DNA of 64,000 nt, taken from contig NZ_JAASQV010000001.1 in assembly GCF_011761945.1 (NCBI RefSeq), forward strand, positions 1,612,001-1,676,000. Direction: 5' to 3'. The notes under the pieces are model-generated. The model had not been told where the DNA came from. It worked only from the letters and a program-made list of their open reading frames with translations, and did not search any database. This stretch comes from Sphingomonas leidyi (GTDB lineage: Bacteria; Pseudomonadota; Alphaproteobacteria; Sphingomonadales; Sphingomonadaceae). This document shows, one piece after another, positions 37,238 to 45,665 of the stretch. The number at the start of each line of letters is the position of its first letter. Positions within the stretch are counted from its first letter, which is position 1. The position numbers and the translations under genes are program-made.

Positions 37238-37404
37238 CTCGATCCACACGAACTCGGAGCTTTGCTCTCGCGCCGCTGAGCCCACAATCCAGGCTCGCGC
37301 GAACGGGCACGACATGGCTCGGAACAGGCTCTAAGAGCGCAACGTGCCCAGGCTGCGCCCCAACAGCCGATGGCCCTCTTTCAAAGCAGCCATGATCCTG
37401 TGGT

Positions 37405-37845
37405 TCACCCGTCGCAGTTGGGCCTTGCGGCACTAATGGGTTGGACCGCACCGTTCCAGAGCAACGCGGTCGAAACCACATAGAGGGCCAGGAAACCGAG
37501 GTTGAAGGCCGCGCCGCCCAGCCAAGTCGCAACTGGTTCGGGCGCTACGAACGCAAGTCCGGTCCCGATGCCGACCAGCGATACCGGATTCGCGATCAGC
37601 GCAAACCAACGCGGCCAGGCCGTCATGCCCAACATGATCGCAGCGCCAAGCCCGAGAAGCGCCAGTCCGAGCGTGGCTACCGGCGGCAACCAGGCGACGC
37701 GCAGCACCGTGTCGAACTGCGCACCCAGGCCGAGCATCGCGGGATGCGCCTCTGGCGGCATCGCAAGCATGGTCTTGTAGACCACTATCCCGACATCTGC
37801 GACCAGCGCTCCCGCCGCCAACCGCTGTTCGGAGGAAGGCAGCAT
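37405..37845 (-). CDS. Predicted membrane protein, possibly N-terminally truncated
   Basis: A 146-residue hydrophobic protein with three or four membrane helices (VAWLPPVATLGLALLGLGAA, WFALIANPVSLVGIGTGLAF, GGAAFNLGFLALYVVSTALL). It recalls the back part of DUF6796-like proteins. The frame stays open upstream of the chosen ATG (LLLGTYTDQIPFSGLDR) until a stop near 37905 with no good start, hinting that the front was lost when the RHS locus to its right was inserted. Function unknown. Confidence 0.5.
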   Translation of the reverse strand: MLPSSEQRLAAGALVADVGIVVYKTMLAMPPEAHPAMLGLGAQFDTVLRVAWLPPVATLGLALLGLGAAIMLGMTAWPRWFALIANPVSLVGIGTGLAFVAPEPVATWLGGAAFNLGFLALYVVSTALLWNGAVQPISAARPNCDG

Positions 37846-37973
37846 GCGATCAAGGCCACTGAACGGTATCTGGTCCGTATAGGTGCCGAGCAGCAGTTGT
37901 ACTGATCAGTAACCAGTTGCCCGTTCATTTCGGTCGTGCGATGCTGCTTGAGTCAGATCGAGAGGGGGCAAGG

Positions 37974-38195
37974 ATGCGTACAGGTATTCTGATCGGACTG
38001 GCTTTGGCCGCCATGATTGCTTCATCGGCGCGGGCCTCGGAGACCGTCACCTACACCTATGATGCCAAAGGCCGGCTGGTGAAGGTCGAGCGCTCGGGCA
38101 CGGTGAACAACGGCGTCAAGGCCGAATACACCCATGACAAGGCCAACAACCGCAAGAACGTGAAGGTCACCGGCTCGCCGAACCCGGCGCCCTGA
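37974..38195 (+). CDS. Small secreted YD-repeat protein (RHS locus 2)
   Basis: A 73-residue protein with a signal peptide (MRTGILIGLALAAMIASSARA) and a mature part of about 50 residues: TYTYDAKGRLVKVERSG, TVNNGVKAEYTHDKANNR, KNVKVTG. It aligns with the protein at 3955-4194 along its whole mature part (YTYDA.GRLVKVE...VNNG......DKA.NR.NV.VTG). The start has AGGGGGCAAGG in front. It ends 59 bases before the RHS gene. See the entry at 3955 for the proposed role. Confidence 0.78.
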   Translation: MRTGILIGLALAAMIASSARASETVTYTYDAKGRLVKVERSGTVNNGVKAEYTHDKANNRKNVKVTGSPNPAP

Positions 38196-38254
38196 TCTCG
38201 CGCGGCGCCCTCTGCGCCCGGATTGATGCTCACAAGATCAAAAGAGGGGGATTC

Positions 38255-41200
38255 ATGCTGAATCACATCGGGCCCGTGCGCCCGCGCGGCCGCCGTACCG
38301 TCACCAGGCTGCTCGCCTGTTCGATCCTCACCACCACGGCGATCGGCGGCGCCGTACTCGGCCCCGTCGCCAGGGCGCAGACCGCAGCCACCGTGCCGGT
38401 GCGCGAGTCGATCGATGCGAACGGCGTAGACCTGTTCCTGGGAACGATGAATGCCGATGGGCCGGCACTGTCGGCCGGCCAGTCGGGCGCGCAGGGACTG
38501 GCCTACAAGCTGATCTTCCGCGGCGGCGGCTCGGGCGACAACCTGATGGCTTCGCTGAGCGTCAGCGGCAGCAGCGTCGTTATCTATATCGGCGGCAAGG
38601 CCGATCGCTTCACCGTCTCGGGCAGCACCTATACGGGCACCGAGGGGAACGGGACCAGACTGTCGCTGAGCGGCAATGTCTATACCTACATCATGGCGGA
38701 CGGCAGCGTCGCCCATTTCACCAAGAACTATGTCGGCGCCTATCCCTATGGCACCACGACCGGCCTCATTACCGACCTCACCCGCCCGGGGGGCGAGGTG
38801 CTGACCTACAGCTATGACGGCACCACCTATTGCGCGGCGAACAAGCCCAGCGGCGGGGGCTATATCTGCACCCAGACCAAGACGGCCTACCGGATCGGCA
38901 GCGTCACCAACAATTCCAAATATCGGCTGAACTACCTCTATGGGAACTGGGATAGCCTTGACTGGGACCCGGATCAGGTTCCGAACAACACCTATTGGAC
39001 AGGCTGGGGCGATATCACCGCCGTCTCGATGACGAATACGGCGGTGCCCGGGGCAAGTGTACGAACGCAGAGTTTCGGCTCCAGCGGCGGCGTCTACAAC
39101 GTCACGGACGAGATCGGCAGGACGACAGGCTATCGCTCCAGCGCTGGTGGCCTATTGGGCATCACCCGGCCCGGCAGCAGCGCCGAGGATGTTACGGTGA
39201 CCTATTCCGGTGGCCGGGTTTCGGCGGTGACCACGGCGGCCGGAACGACGAGCTATTCGTCCTATGATTCGAGCGGGGTGCGCTATGTGACGGTCACCCC
39301 GCCCAACGCGGGCGCGACCAACTACACATTCGACATCGCATCGCAGCGGATGACGTCGAGGATCGATCCGCTCAGCCGGACGACCAGCTGGCAGTATGAT
39401 GCGAGCGGCCGCGTGACGCGCATTACGCAGCCTGATGGGAACTACACCCAGCTCACCTATGACAGCCGCGGCAACGTGACCGAGAAGCGTGCCGTGGCGA
39501 AATCGGGGTCCGGGCTCGCGGACGTCGTGACGCCCGCCGATTACGACGCGTCCTGCATCTCTGCCGCCAAGTGCAACCAGCCCAACTGGACGAAGGATGC
39601 GAAGGGCAACCAGACCGATTACACCTACAACACCAGCACCGGCAACCTGCTGACCGTCGCCGCACCTGCTGCGACCAGCGGCGGCACGCGCCCGACCACC
39701 ACGTACAGCTACACGACCGTCAATGGCGCGCAGCAGGTGAGCAGCATCTCCGCCTGCCAGACCAGTGCGTCCTGCGCGGGCACGGCCGACGAAGTGAAGA
39801 TCAGCATTTCCTATGACATCAACGGCCTGCCGAATGTCGTCAGCAAGGGCGCCGGCGATGGCTCGCTGACGGCAACCACGACCATCGCCTATGACGATGT
39901 CGGCAATGCGCGGACGGTGGACGGGCCGCTCCCGGGCACTGCGGACACCACGCGCTATCGCTATGATGCGGCACGCCAGTTGGTCGGCGTCGTCAGTGCG
40001 GACCCGGATGGCGCCGGGCCGCTCAAGCCTCGCGCGCAGCGCACCACCTATGATCCGAAGGGTCGGGTGACGTTGACCGAGACCGGCAACGTCAACAGCC
40101 AGAGCGACGGCGATTGGGCCGGCTTCACGAGCCTGCAGCAAGCCGCGACCGACTATGACGGCGTCGATCGCCCGGTGAAGCAGACGGCCAGCGCCGGCGG
40201 CACCATCTATCAGGTGACGCAGCGCAGCTATGACGCGGCGGGCACCTATGACTGTTCCGCGGTGCGGATGAACAGCGCGACCTGGGGCTCGCTGCCCGGC
40301 GCCTGCACGGCGACCACCACCGGCGCGGCGGGACCGGACCGGATCACGCGCAATCTCTACAACAGCGCCCGCGAAGTCACCACGGTCCAGACCGCCTATG
40401 GCACCGCCGACCAGGCGAACGAGGCAACAAGCGCCTATACGAACAACGGCAAGCTGGCGAGCGTGACCGATGGCGAGGGCAACAAGACCAGCTATGAATA
40501 TGACGGCTTCGACCGGCTGTCGAAGACCTCCTACCCGGTGACGACCGCCGGCTCGGGCACCAGTTCGGGCAGCGATTACGAGCAGCTCGGCTATGACGCG
40601 GCGAGCAACGTCACTTCGCGCCGCCTGCGCGACGGGCAGACGATCACCTATGGCTATGACAATCTCAATCGCGTCACCAGCAAAGTCACGCCGGGCAGCG
40701 CGCCCAATTGGGATGTGGCCTATAGCTATGACCTGCTGGGCCGGGTGACCAATGCCACGGGCGATGGGTGGGCAGTCAACGCATTCACCTATGACGCGCT
40801 CGGACGCGTAGTCACCGAGCAGAATTATAATGCTCCGACCTATCATGCCTATGACCTGGCGGGCCGGCAGACGCGGCTCACCTGGTACGACGGCTTCCAT
40901 GCCGATTACGACTATTATGTCACCGGCGAGGTGACCGCGATCCGCGAGAATGGCGCAACTTCGGGCGCGGGCGTGCTCGCGACCTATGCCTATGACGATC
41001 TCGGCCGGCGGACCAGCGTGACACGCGGCAACGGGACGACGACGAGCTATGGCTATGACGCGGTGTCGCGGCTTACGTCGCTGACCCAGGATCTGGCGGG
41101 TAGTGCCTATGACTTCACGCACGGCTTCAGCTACAATCCGGCGGGGCAGATCGCCTCGCTGACTCGCTCGAACGATGCCTATGCCTGGAACGGGCATTAC

Positions 41201-42553
41201 AATGTCGATCGCGGCTATGGGATCAATGGCCTCAACCAGGCGACGAGCGCGGGCTCGACCAGCATCGGCTATGATGGGCGCGGCAACCTGACCAGTTCGG
41301 GCAGCTCGGGCTATGGCTATACGGTGGAGAACCAGCTGGTGTCCGGGCCGGGTGTCACGATGAACTACGAGCCCGGCGGCGGGCAGTTGCTGCAATCGTA
41401 CAACACCGGCACGGGAGTGGACACGCGCTTCCTCTGGTCTGGCAGCCAGATGATAGGGGAAATCAACGCGGGGTCGGCCTGGACACTTATCAAGCGCTAC
41501 GTGCCGGGCCCGGGCGTGGATGAAACGGTGACATGGTACGAAGGCTCGGGCACGAGCGACCGGCGCTGGCTGCATACCGACGAGCGCGGCTCGGTCGTCG
41601 CGGCGACCAACGGCTCGGGCAACGTCATCGGCGTGAACAGCTATGACGAGTACGGCATCCCGGCTGCCGGCAATATCGGGCGGTTCCAGTATACCGGCCA
41701 GGCCTGGCTGCCCGAACTGGGCATGTATTATTACAAGGCCCGCATCTACTCGCCGACCCTGGGGCGGTTCATGCAGACAGACTCGGTTGGCTATACCGCC
41801 GGCTTGAATCTTTATGCATATACCGGGGGAGACCCAATCAATCTCATTGACCCGACCGGCCATGATGTAACCTGCAATGACGGATACATAATTTCTTCCG
41901 AAAACAAGATGGATGAACCTTGCGTCGACCATGGAGGAGTTGACTCGAATTCCTTCACGAATGGACCTGGAACGCACAGTTATGGGATTTTTAGCGGAAG
42001 TATTTTGTTCGGGATCAGCGGCGGTGATTTTGGTATATCTTCTGCTCTGTCTGGCGGTGGCTGGGGCGCTCAAACAACACAAGCAACAAATCCGAACATA
42101 TCGCAAGAGGACCGAGGCTGCCCGTCCTCAGGGCTCCCTTCGACAGGTGCCAGTGGCGTGTGGGGTGGAGCATCAATCGAGGCCGGCATCGGTGCGGTTG
42201 GCGCGGGAGGACAAGCGTCTGTATCTAGACTGAGATTTGATAACGGCACGGTTGTCAATTACATGACTACCGGCGGGTTCGCTGGAACCCTCAACCAAGG
42301 TAAGGGTCTCACCTTGGGCGCGGCTGCGGGTATAGGCGGCGGGTTGACGTTCTCCAACGCGGGTAGCCCTAGTGACCTGACCGGAGAGGCCATGACTTAC
42401 AACGTCAATGTTGCCATTTTCAGTGGAAGCCTGTCACTTGGTAATGGCGGCATATTTAGTCTCAACTTAGGAATTGCCAAGGGGTTGGGACTTGATGTGA
42501 GTGGATACAAAACGAACACTAAGATTTTGTCTACCGGCTGCTATCCACGCTAG
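38255..42553 (+). CDS. RHS/YD-repeat polymorphic toxin, single chain (locus 2)
   Basis: A 1432-residue secreted protein with a long signal peptide (to about PVARAQT). A beta-rich N-terminal part (ESIDANGVDLFLGTM, GTRLSLSGNVYTYIMADGSV) leads into about 800 residues of YD repeats (SYEYDGFDRLSKTSYP, TYGYDNLNRVTSK, TYAYDDLGRRTSVTRGNG). The RHS core follows: [32 protein letters not shown], then TDSVGY and LYAYTGGDPINLIDPTG near residue 1202. The first core motif reads DSVG instead of the usual DPxG. The 230-residue tip is glycine-rich (GASIEAGIGAVGAGGQAS, TLGAAAGIGGGLTFSNAG) and looks like repeated beta strands, not a nuclease. The next gene encodes a small membrane protein. Confidence 0.88.
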   Translation: MLNHIGPVRPRGRRTVTRLLACSILTTTAIGGAVLGPVARAQTAATVPVRESIDANGVDLFLGTMNADGPALSAGQSGAQGLAYKLIFRGGGSGDNLMASLSVSGSSVVIYIGGKADRFTVSGSTYTGTEGNGTRLSLSGNVYTYIMADGSVAHFTKNYVGAYPYGTTTGLITDLTRPGGEVLTYSYDGTTYCAANKPSGGGYICTQTKTAYRIGSVTNNSKYRLNYLYGNWDSLDWDPDQVPNNTYWTGWGDITAVSMTNTAVPGASVRTQSFGSSGGVYNVTDEIGRTTGYRSSAGGLLGITRPGSSAEDVTVTYSGGRVSAVTTAAGTTSYSSYDSSGVRYVTVTPPNAGATNYTFDIASQRMTSRIDPLSRTTSWQYDASGRVTRITQPDGNYTQLTYDSRGNVTEKRAVAKSGSGLADVVTPADYDASCISAAKCNQPNWTKDAKGNQTDYTYNTSTGNLLTVAAPAATSGGTRPTTTYSYTTVNGAQQVSSISACQTSASCAGTADEVKISISYDINGLPNVVSKGAGDGSLTATTTIAYDDVGNARTVDGPLPGTADTTRYRYDAARQLVGVVSADPDGAGPLKPRAQRTTYDPKGRVTLTETGNVNSQSDGDWAGFTSLQQAATDYDGVDRPVKQTASAGGTIYQVTQRSYDAAGTYDCSAVRMNSATWGSLPGACTATTTGAAGPDRITRNLYNSAREVTTVQTAYGTADQANEATSAYTNNGKLASVTDGEGNKTSYEYDGFDRLSKTSYPVTTAGSGTSSGSDYEQLGYDAASNVTSRRLRDGQTITYGYDNLNRVTSKVTPGSAPNWDVAYSYDLLGRVTNATGDGWAVNAFTYDALGRVVTEQNYNAPTYHAYDLAGRQTRLTWYDGFHADYDYYVTGEVTAIRENGATSGAGVLATYAYDDLGRRTSVTRGNGTTTSYGYDAVSRLTSLTQDLAGSAYDFTHGFSYNPAGQIASLTRSNDAYAWNGHYNVDRGYGINGLNQATSAGSTSIGYDGRGNLTSSGSSGYGYTVENQLVSGPGVTMNYEPGGGQLLQSYNTGTGVDTRFLWSGSQMIGEINAGSAWTLIKRYVPGPGVDETVTWYEGSGTSDRRWLHTDERGSVVAATNGSGNVIGVNSYDEYGIPAAGNIGRFQYTGQAWLPELGMYYYKARIYSPTLGRFMQTDSVGYTAGLNLYAYTGGDPINLIDPTGHDVTCNDGYIISSENKMDEPCVDHGGVDSNSFTNGPGTHSYGIFSGSILFGISGGDFGISSALSGGGWGAQTTQATNPNISQEDRGCPSSGLPSTGASGVWGGASIEAGIGAVGAGGQASVSRLRFDNGTVVNYMTTGGFAGTLNQGKGLTLGAAAGIGGGLTFSNAGSPSDLTGEAMTYNVNVAIFSGSLSLGNGGIFSLNLGIAKGLGLDVSGYKTNTKILSTGCYPR

Positions 42554-42569
42554 CACAGTTTTTTCTGGG

Positions 42570-42800
42570 ATGAGCGTCATGAAAGAGATTTGGTTCAAGA
42601 AAATACTGTGGGGCTATATTCCATCCAATTGGAAGGGATGGGCCTCTATTTTTGCTTTGTTGCTCCTATTCGGTATCATGTATGCTGTGGTATCACTATT
42701 GATACACTTGTCTCACCGGAATGATCTAGACTTTTTACCATTTTTTTCCGCTTTTCCGGTGGTAATCGTGGGCTGGATAATCGCCGCGCGTCACAGTTGA
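42570..42800 (+). CDS. Small two-helix membrane protein, candidate immunity protein (cassette 1)
   Basis: About 76 residues (alternative start at 42579). WGYIPSNWKGWASIFALLLL and FGIMYAVVSLLIHL give the first membrane helix, LPFFSAFPVVIVGWIIAARH the second. It lies 16 bases after the RHS tip, with AT-rich composition like the tip. Immunity against the preceding tip is inferred from position; I do not recognise a named family. Confidence 0.6.
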   Translation: MSVMKEIWFKKILWGYIPSNWKGWASIFALLLLFGIMYAVVSLLIHLSHRNDLDFLPFFSAFPVVIVGWIIAARHS

Positions 42801-42864
42801 ATATCGGCTGGAGCTACGGATAGCAAAGGAGCATTGCCTCACCAGGCCATACACATCTGATCCC

Positions 42865-42965
42865 AGTCCGGGTTGGCGAGGCGGTGCTCGCAATCAACAG
42901 CTATGACGAATATGGCGTCCCGCCAGCGGAAATCAGAATCACTTCCAATATGCCAGCCGCTCCGG
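42865..42965 (+). pseudogene. RHS core-domain fragment
   Basis: [16 protein letters not shown] is readable around 42878-42930, followed after a frameshift by NHFQYA (compare NSYDEYGIP and GRFQYTG in the intact core). It is a short remnant marking the start of an additional, displaced tip cassette. Confidence 0.6.
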
Positions 42966-43000
42966 AAACCGCGATTTACATCATGCTTGAGCCGGGCCGC
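42964..43000 (+). repeat. 37-base repeat, copy 1
   Basis: GGAAACCGCGATTTACATCA and onwards; 31 of 37 bases match the segment at 44711-44747. Translated on the plus strand the two read ETAIYIMLEPGR and EIAIHIVIEPGR, with mostly conservative changes, suggesting the shared relic of a coding sequence flanking tip cassettes. Confidence 0.6.
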
Positions 43001-43050
43001 CACCCGGATCGCGCCCGCCCGATCGCGCCCGATCGGGCGGTGCCTGCGCC

Positions 43051-43395
43051 CTAGCTCACCGTCAGCCCCGTCAGAGCTTCCATGAGCTGCGTATTGTCAA
43101 ACACAACCAGCGGGCGCCCGGTCTGGTCGTTCACCTGCTCGAACCGCCGCTGCAGGGCCATGATTTCCAGGGCGAGAAACATCAGTACCGAGTGGAGCGG
43201 GTTCCCCGGCGTCGTGCCCCGCGCCGGCACGATGCCGATCAGCGAGGGCGGCACCCGGTGCGCGGCAAGCACGTCGTCGCGCGTCGCCGTCTTGATCCCC
43301 AGGAATTCGTCCTTCGCACCCACTTCGGCGATCGGCAGGATCTTGAGGCTGCCCTCCTTCCCGCCTGGCGCATGCACGAACAGATTCTTGAGGCG
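43051..43395 (-). pseudogene. Phage portal protein fragment
   Basis: Minus-strand translation reads KRLKNLFVHAPGGKEGSL, KILPIAEVGAKDEFLGIK and TRDDVLAAHRVPPSLIGIVP. This is the conserved C-terminal part of P2 gpQ / PBSX-type phage portal proteins. It is cut on its 5' side at about 43395, exactly where an RHS tip remnant on the other strand begins, and no other phage gene is seen. Inferred remnant of a P2-like prophage or of a phage-borne RHS cargo site. Confidence 0.7.
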
Positions 43396-43709
43396 CTTTT
43401 GTCACCGGCGAAACCACCGCCGTACCTTGGAGTGGCTCTTTCGGTTATGGAGGGTCGCTGGGCGGACAGGTCGGAGTGGCGAAGGACCTTCAGTCATTTG
43501 CTGGAGAGTATAGCGTAATCGGCTTGGGCGTTGGTCCCGTCGCCGTTAACTACTCCTTCACCAGAGGAAACATTCTATCACCCATATCGGTTTCCGCTGG
43601 CCCGGCGATAAACATGATACCATGGCCACCGCTGCCGGTAAGTGGACATTACTCTCAAGGTAAGACAGAATTACTCCCATTACCATTTACGAACATGAGT
43701 GAATGCTAA
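43392..43709 (+). pseudogene. Displaced RHS tip (cassette 2)
   Basis: An open frame without its own start that encodes a glycine-rich C-terminal end: VPWSGSFGYGGSLGGQVGVA, KDLQSFAGEYSVIGLGVGPV, NYSFTRGNILSPISVSAGPA. It resembles in style the tip of the intact locus 2 protein, though not its sequence. It is fused at its 5' side to the antisense portal fragment, so it lacks the RHS core. Its stop overlaps the next start (TAATG). Probably silent unless recombined onto the intact RHS gene. Confidence 0.65.
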
Positions 43710-43957
43710 TGATTATACATAGAGGTGCGCTACTAGCATTTATTTTGCTATCCATTGCAATCACGATTGCATCGTGGATGACTAATTTCTTGCCTTTAAT
43801 ATACATGACGCCTTTGCTTATACTATGCGGAATGACATTTATATTGCGTTGCCCGGCGTGTAACCATTCACCTTTTGTCTGGAAGCTTGGGCCGTTTCAG
43901 GTGGGCGTTCCTTGGGTGCGCAGAAAATGCCCCAACTGTGGTGAAGGAATCACATAG
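43709..43957 (+). CDS. Small membrane protein with zinc-ribbon-like Cys pairs, candidate immunity (cassette 2)
   Basis: A 82-residue protein (a start at 43703 is possible). Two membrane helices (GALLAFILLSIAITIASWM and LPLIYMTPLLILCGMTFIL) are followed by a cytosolic-looking tail with CPAC and CPNC pairs 32 residues apart, typical of a zinc ribbon. The start overlaps the stop of the tip remnant (TAATG), which indicates translational coupling and supports the immunity interpretation. Family not recognised. Confidence 0.62.
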   Translation: MIIHRGALLAFILLSIAITIASWMTNFLPLIYMTPLLILCGMTFILRCPACNHSPFVWKLGPFQVGVPWVRRKCPNCGEGIT

Positions 43958-43960
43958 AGT

Positions 43961-44343
43961 TTGGATGCCATGACGAATACGGCATCCCGGCTGCCGGCAG
44001 TATCGGGCGGTTCCAATATACCGGCTAGGCCTGGATGCCCGAGCTGGGCATGTATTATTGCAAGGCCCGCATCTATTCGCCCACCCTGGGACGCTTCATG
44101 CAGGCAGACTCGGTTGGCTATGATGTAACCTGCAATGATGGATACATCATTTCTTCCGAAAGCAAGATGGATGAACCTTGCATCGACCATGGAGGTATCG
44201 ACTCGAATTCCTTCACGAATGGACCTGGAACGCACAGTTATGGGATCTTTAGCGGAAGTATTTTGTTCAGGATCAGCGGCGGTGATTTTGGTATATCTTC
44301 CGTTTCTTCTCCACCATTAGGTCGCCAGCCATGGACAAGGTAA
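43961..44343 (+). pseudogene. Duplicated RHS 3' end (cassette 3), inactivated
   Basis: A copy of bases 41643-42042 of the intact RHS gene. It reads DEYGIPAAGSIGRFQYTG, an in-frame TAG at 44026-44028 (Gln in the intact gene), then PELGMYYCKARIYSPTLGRF, MQADSVGY and, after a 69-base in-frame deletion, DVTCNDGYIISSESKMDEP. The deletion removes the LNLYAYTGGDP...DPTG part of the core. The tail then diverges after SGGDFGISS into a short end (VSSPPLGRQPWTR). Confidence 0.85.
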
Positions 44344-44558
44344 TTTTAATCGATGCGACGTGGCGCATAACGAAAATATTGTTTTTCTTCGTTCAAATTA
44401 TGTCTATTGTGGTTTTTTCGTCGATTATTTTGTATGGTAAAGGAATTTCTGTATATCAAGTCGTCGGCGCATACGTTATATTCTTGATATTAAGCGCAGT
44501 ACTATTTTTTATCATGGTGGCCATTATTAGGATGGTGCGAGATAAATATAAAAACTAG
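44331..44558 (+). CDS. Small two-helix membrane protein, candidate immunity (cassette 3)
   Basis: A 75-residue AT-rich gene product with two membrane helices (TKILFFFVQIMSIVVFSSII and VVGAYVIFLILSAVLFFIMV) and a basic C-terminus (RMVRDKYKN). The start overlaps the end of the duplicated RHS tail, the same arrangement as in cassette 2. No named family recognised. Confidence 0.58.
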   Translation: MDKVILIDATWRITKILFFFVQIMSIVVFSSIILYGKGISVYQVVGAYVIFLILSAVLFFIMVAIIRMVRDKYKN

Positions 44559-45013
44559 GTGGTGGGCATTTGCTGAGCTTTAAAAAGGTGCCCCGCCAGG
44601 TGCCTGGCTAATGCCTCCGGCTGGGCCACCACCAGGCACTACGTGCCGCCCGGGCGCGGCGGTAGCATTATAACAATGCTGAACGCGACGCGGCATCCGC
44701 TGGACATGTAGGAAATCGCGATTCACATCGTGATCGAACCGGGCCGCAGTGCGCCGGCAATTTCATTCGGCTTGGCGTTCGGAATACGCGCTCGAAGCGC
44801 GTCGAACGCCTCGCTCGACAGCGTCACATTGGGGGCAACCTACTCACGCTCGACCGTGCCCAGGCCTCGCCTTCGGAGGCCGGCTTCTGATGCCCGATGG
44901 CGCCACAGCCGGGATTGAGGCAAATAGTGCAACATGCCGGGGGAAAGAGCGCCGCACAGTTCCGGGAATCGATGCGACCCCGCTGTCCCGCCGCGGCCAG
45001 GCCTGCTGGGGCC
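44559..45013. other. Right edge of RHS island 2, no intact gene
   Basis: About 450 bases without a convincing gene. GC rises back to the core level. At 44711-44747 there is a diverged copy of the 37-base segment at 42964-43000. The right part must carry the promoter of the ECF sigma gene. Confidence 0.5.
44711..44747 (+). repeat. 37-base repeat, copy 2
   Basis: Second copy of the segment at 42964-43000; it encodes EIAIHIVIEPGR on the plus strand, preceded directly by an in-frame stop. Confidence 0.6.
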
Positions 45014-45559
45014 ATGAAGATGCACCCCGCCGATCCGGATGCGGACCTCCTGGCCGGCGCGGTCGTCGGCGAACGCGAGGCGTTCCGGCTGCTCGTGGAG
45101 CGCCACTATGACCGCATCCATGGCCTGGCCTGGCAGTTGACCGGCTCGCGTGCCGATGCCGAAGACGTCGCCCAGGATGTGTGCTGCACGCTGGTCGAGC
45201 GGATCGGCAGCTTTCGCGGCGAGGCGAAATTCTCCACCTGGCTGTGCGGCATCGTATTCAATGCCTGCCGCGACGTGCACCGTCGCCGCCGGTCGTTCGG
45301 GGGCGTCGCCCAGCGGCTTGCGGTGCTGGCCGGGCTGGCGCGGGGGCCGGACGGGCGCGACCTGCACGACGCGCTCTGGGTGAAGAGCGCGATCGCCCGC
45401 CTGCCCCCGGCCTATCGCGATACTGCGATTCTCGTCGCCGGACAGCAGCTGACGCATGCCGAGGCCGGCGCGATCCTCGGCGTGGCGGAGGCGACGGTCT
45501 CGTGGCGCATGCACGAAGTACGGCGGATGGTCGCCGGGAAGCCGGGCGCGGACGACTGA
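45014..45559 (+). CDS. ECF-type RNA polymerase sigma factor
   Basis: A 181-residue sigma-70 family protein of ECF size. Region 2 is about 10-75 (LLVERHYDRIHGLAWQLTGS, RADAEDVAQDVCCTLVERIG, FSTWLCGIVFNACRDVHRRR). Region 4 is about 115-175 (AIARLPPAYRDTAILVAGQQ, LTHAEAGAILGVAEATVSWR). The start at 45014 (or 45020) places region 2 normally; upstream in-frame Met codons would add a nonconserved tail. It is followed by a VWA lipoprotein and a TPR membrane protein that are probably its operon partners. Confidence 0.88.
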   Translation: MKMHPADPDADLLAGAVVGEREAFRLLVERHYDRIHGLAWQLTGSRADAEDVAQDVCCTLVERIGSFRGEAKFSTWLCGIVFNACRDVHRRRRSFGGVAQRLAVLAGLARGPDGRDLHDALWVKSAIARLPPAYRDTAILVAGQQLTHAEAGAILGVAEATVSWRMHEVRRMVAGKPGADD

Positions 45560-45665
45560 TCCGTCCGCGCGGAAAAAATTCCGATCCTCGCCCAAGGATC
45601 TCCCGGAACCGCGCGTCCAAGGGGGATGCGGACGATCTCGCCCGCTGTAACCAAGGGAGAAAGAC

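Noticed and set aside
39152..42106. 984-residue minus-strand open frame opposite the RHS gene
   Set aside because: Antisense shadow of the repetitive YD coding sequence, without any recognisable domain.
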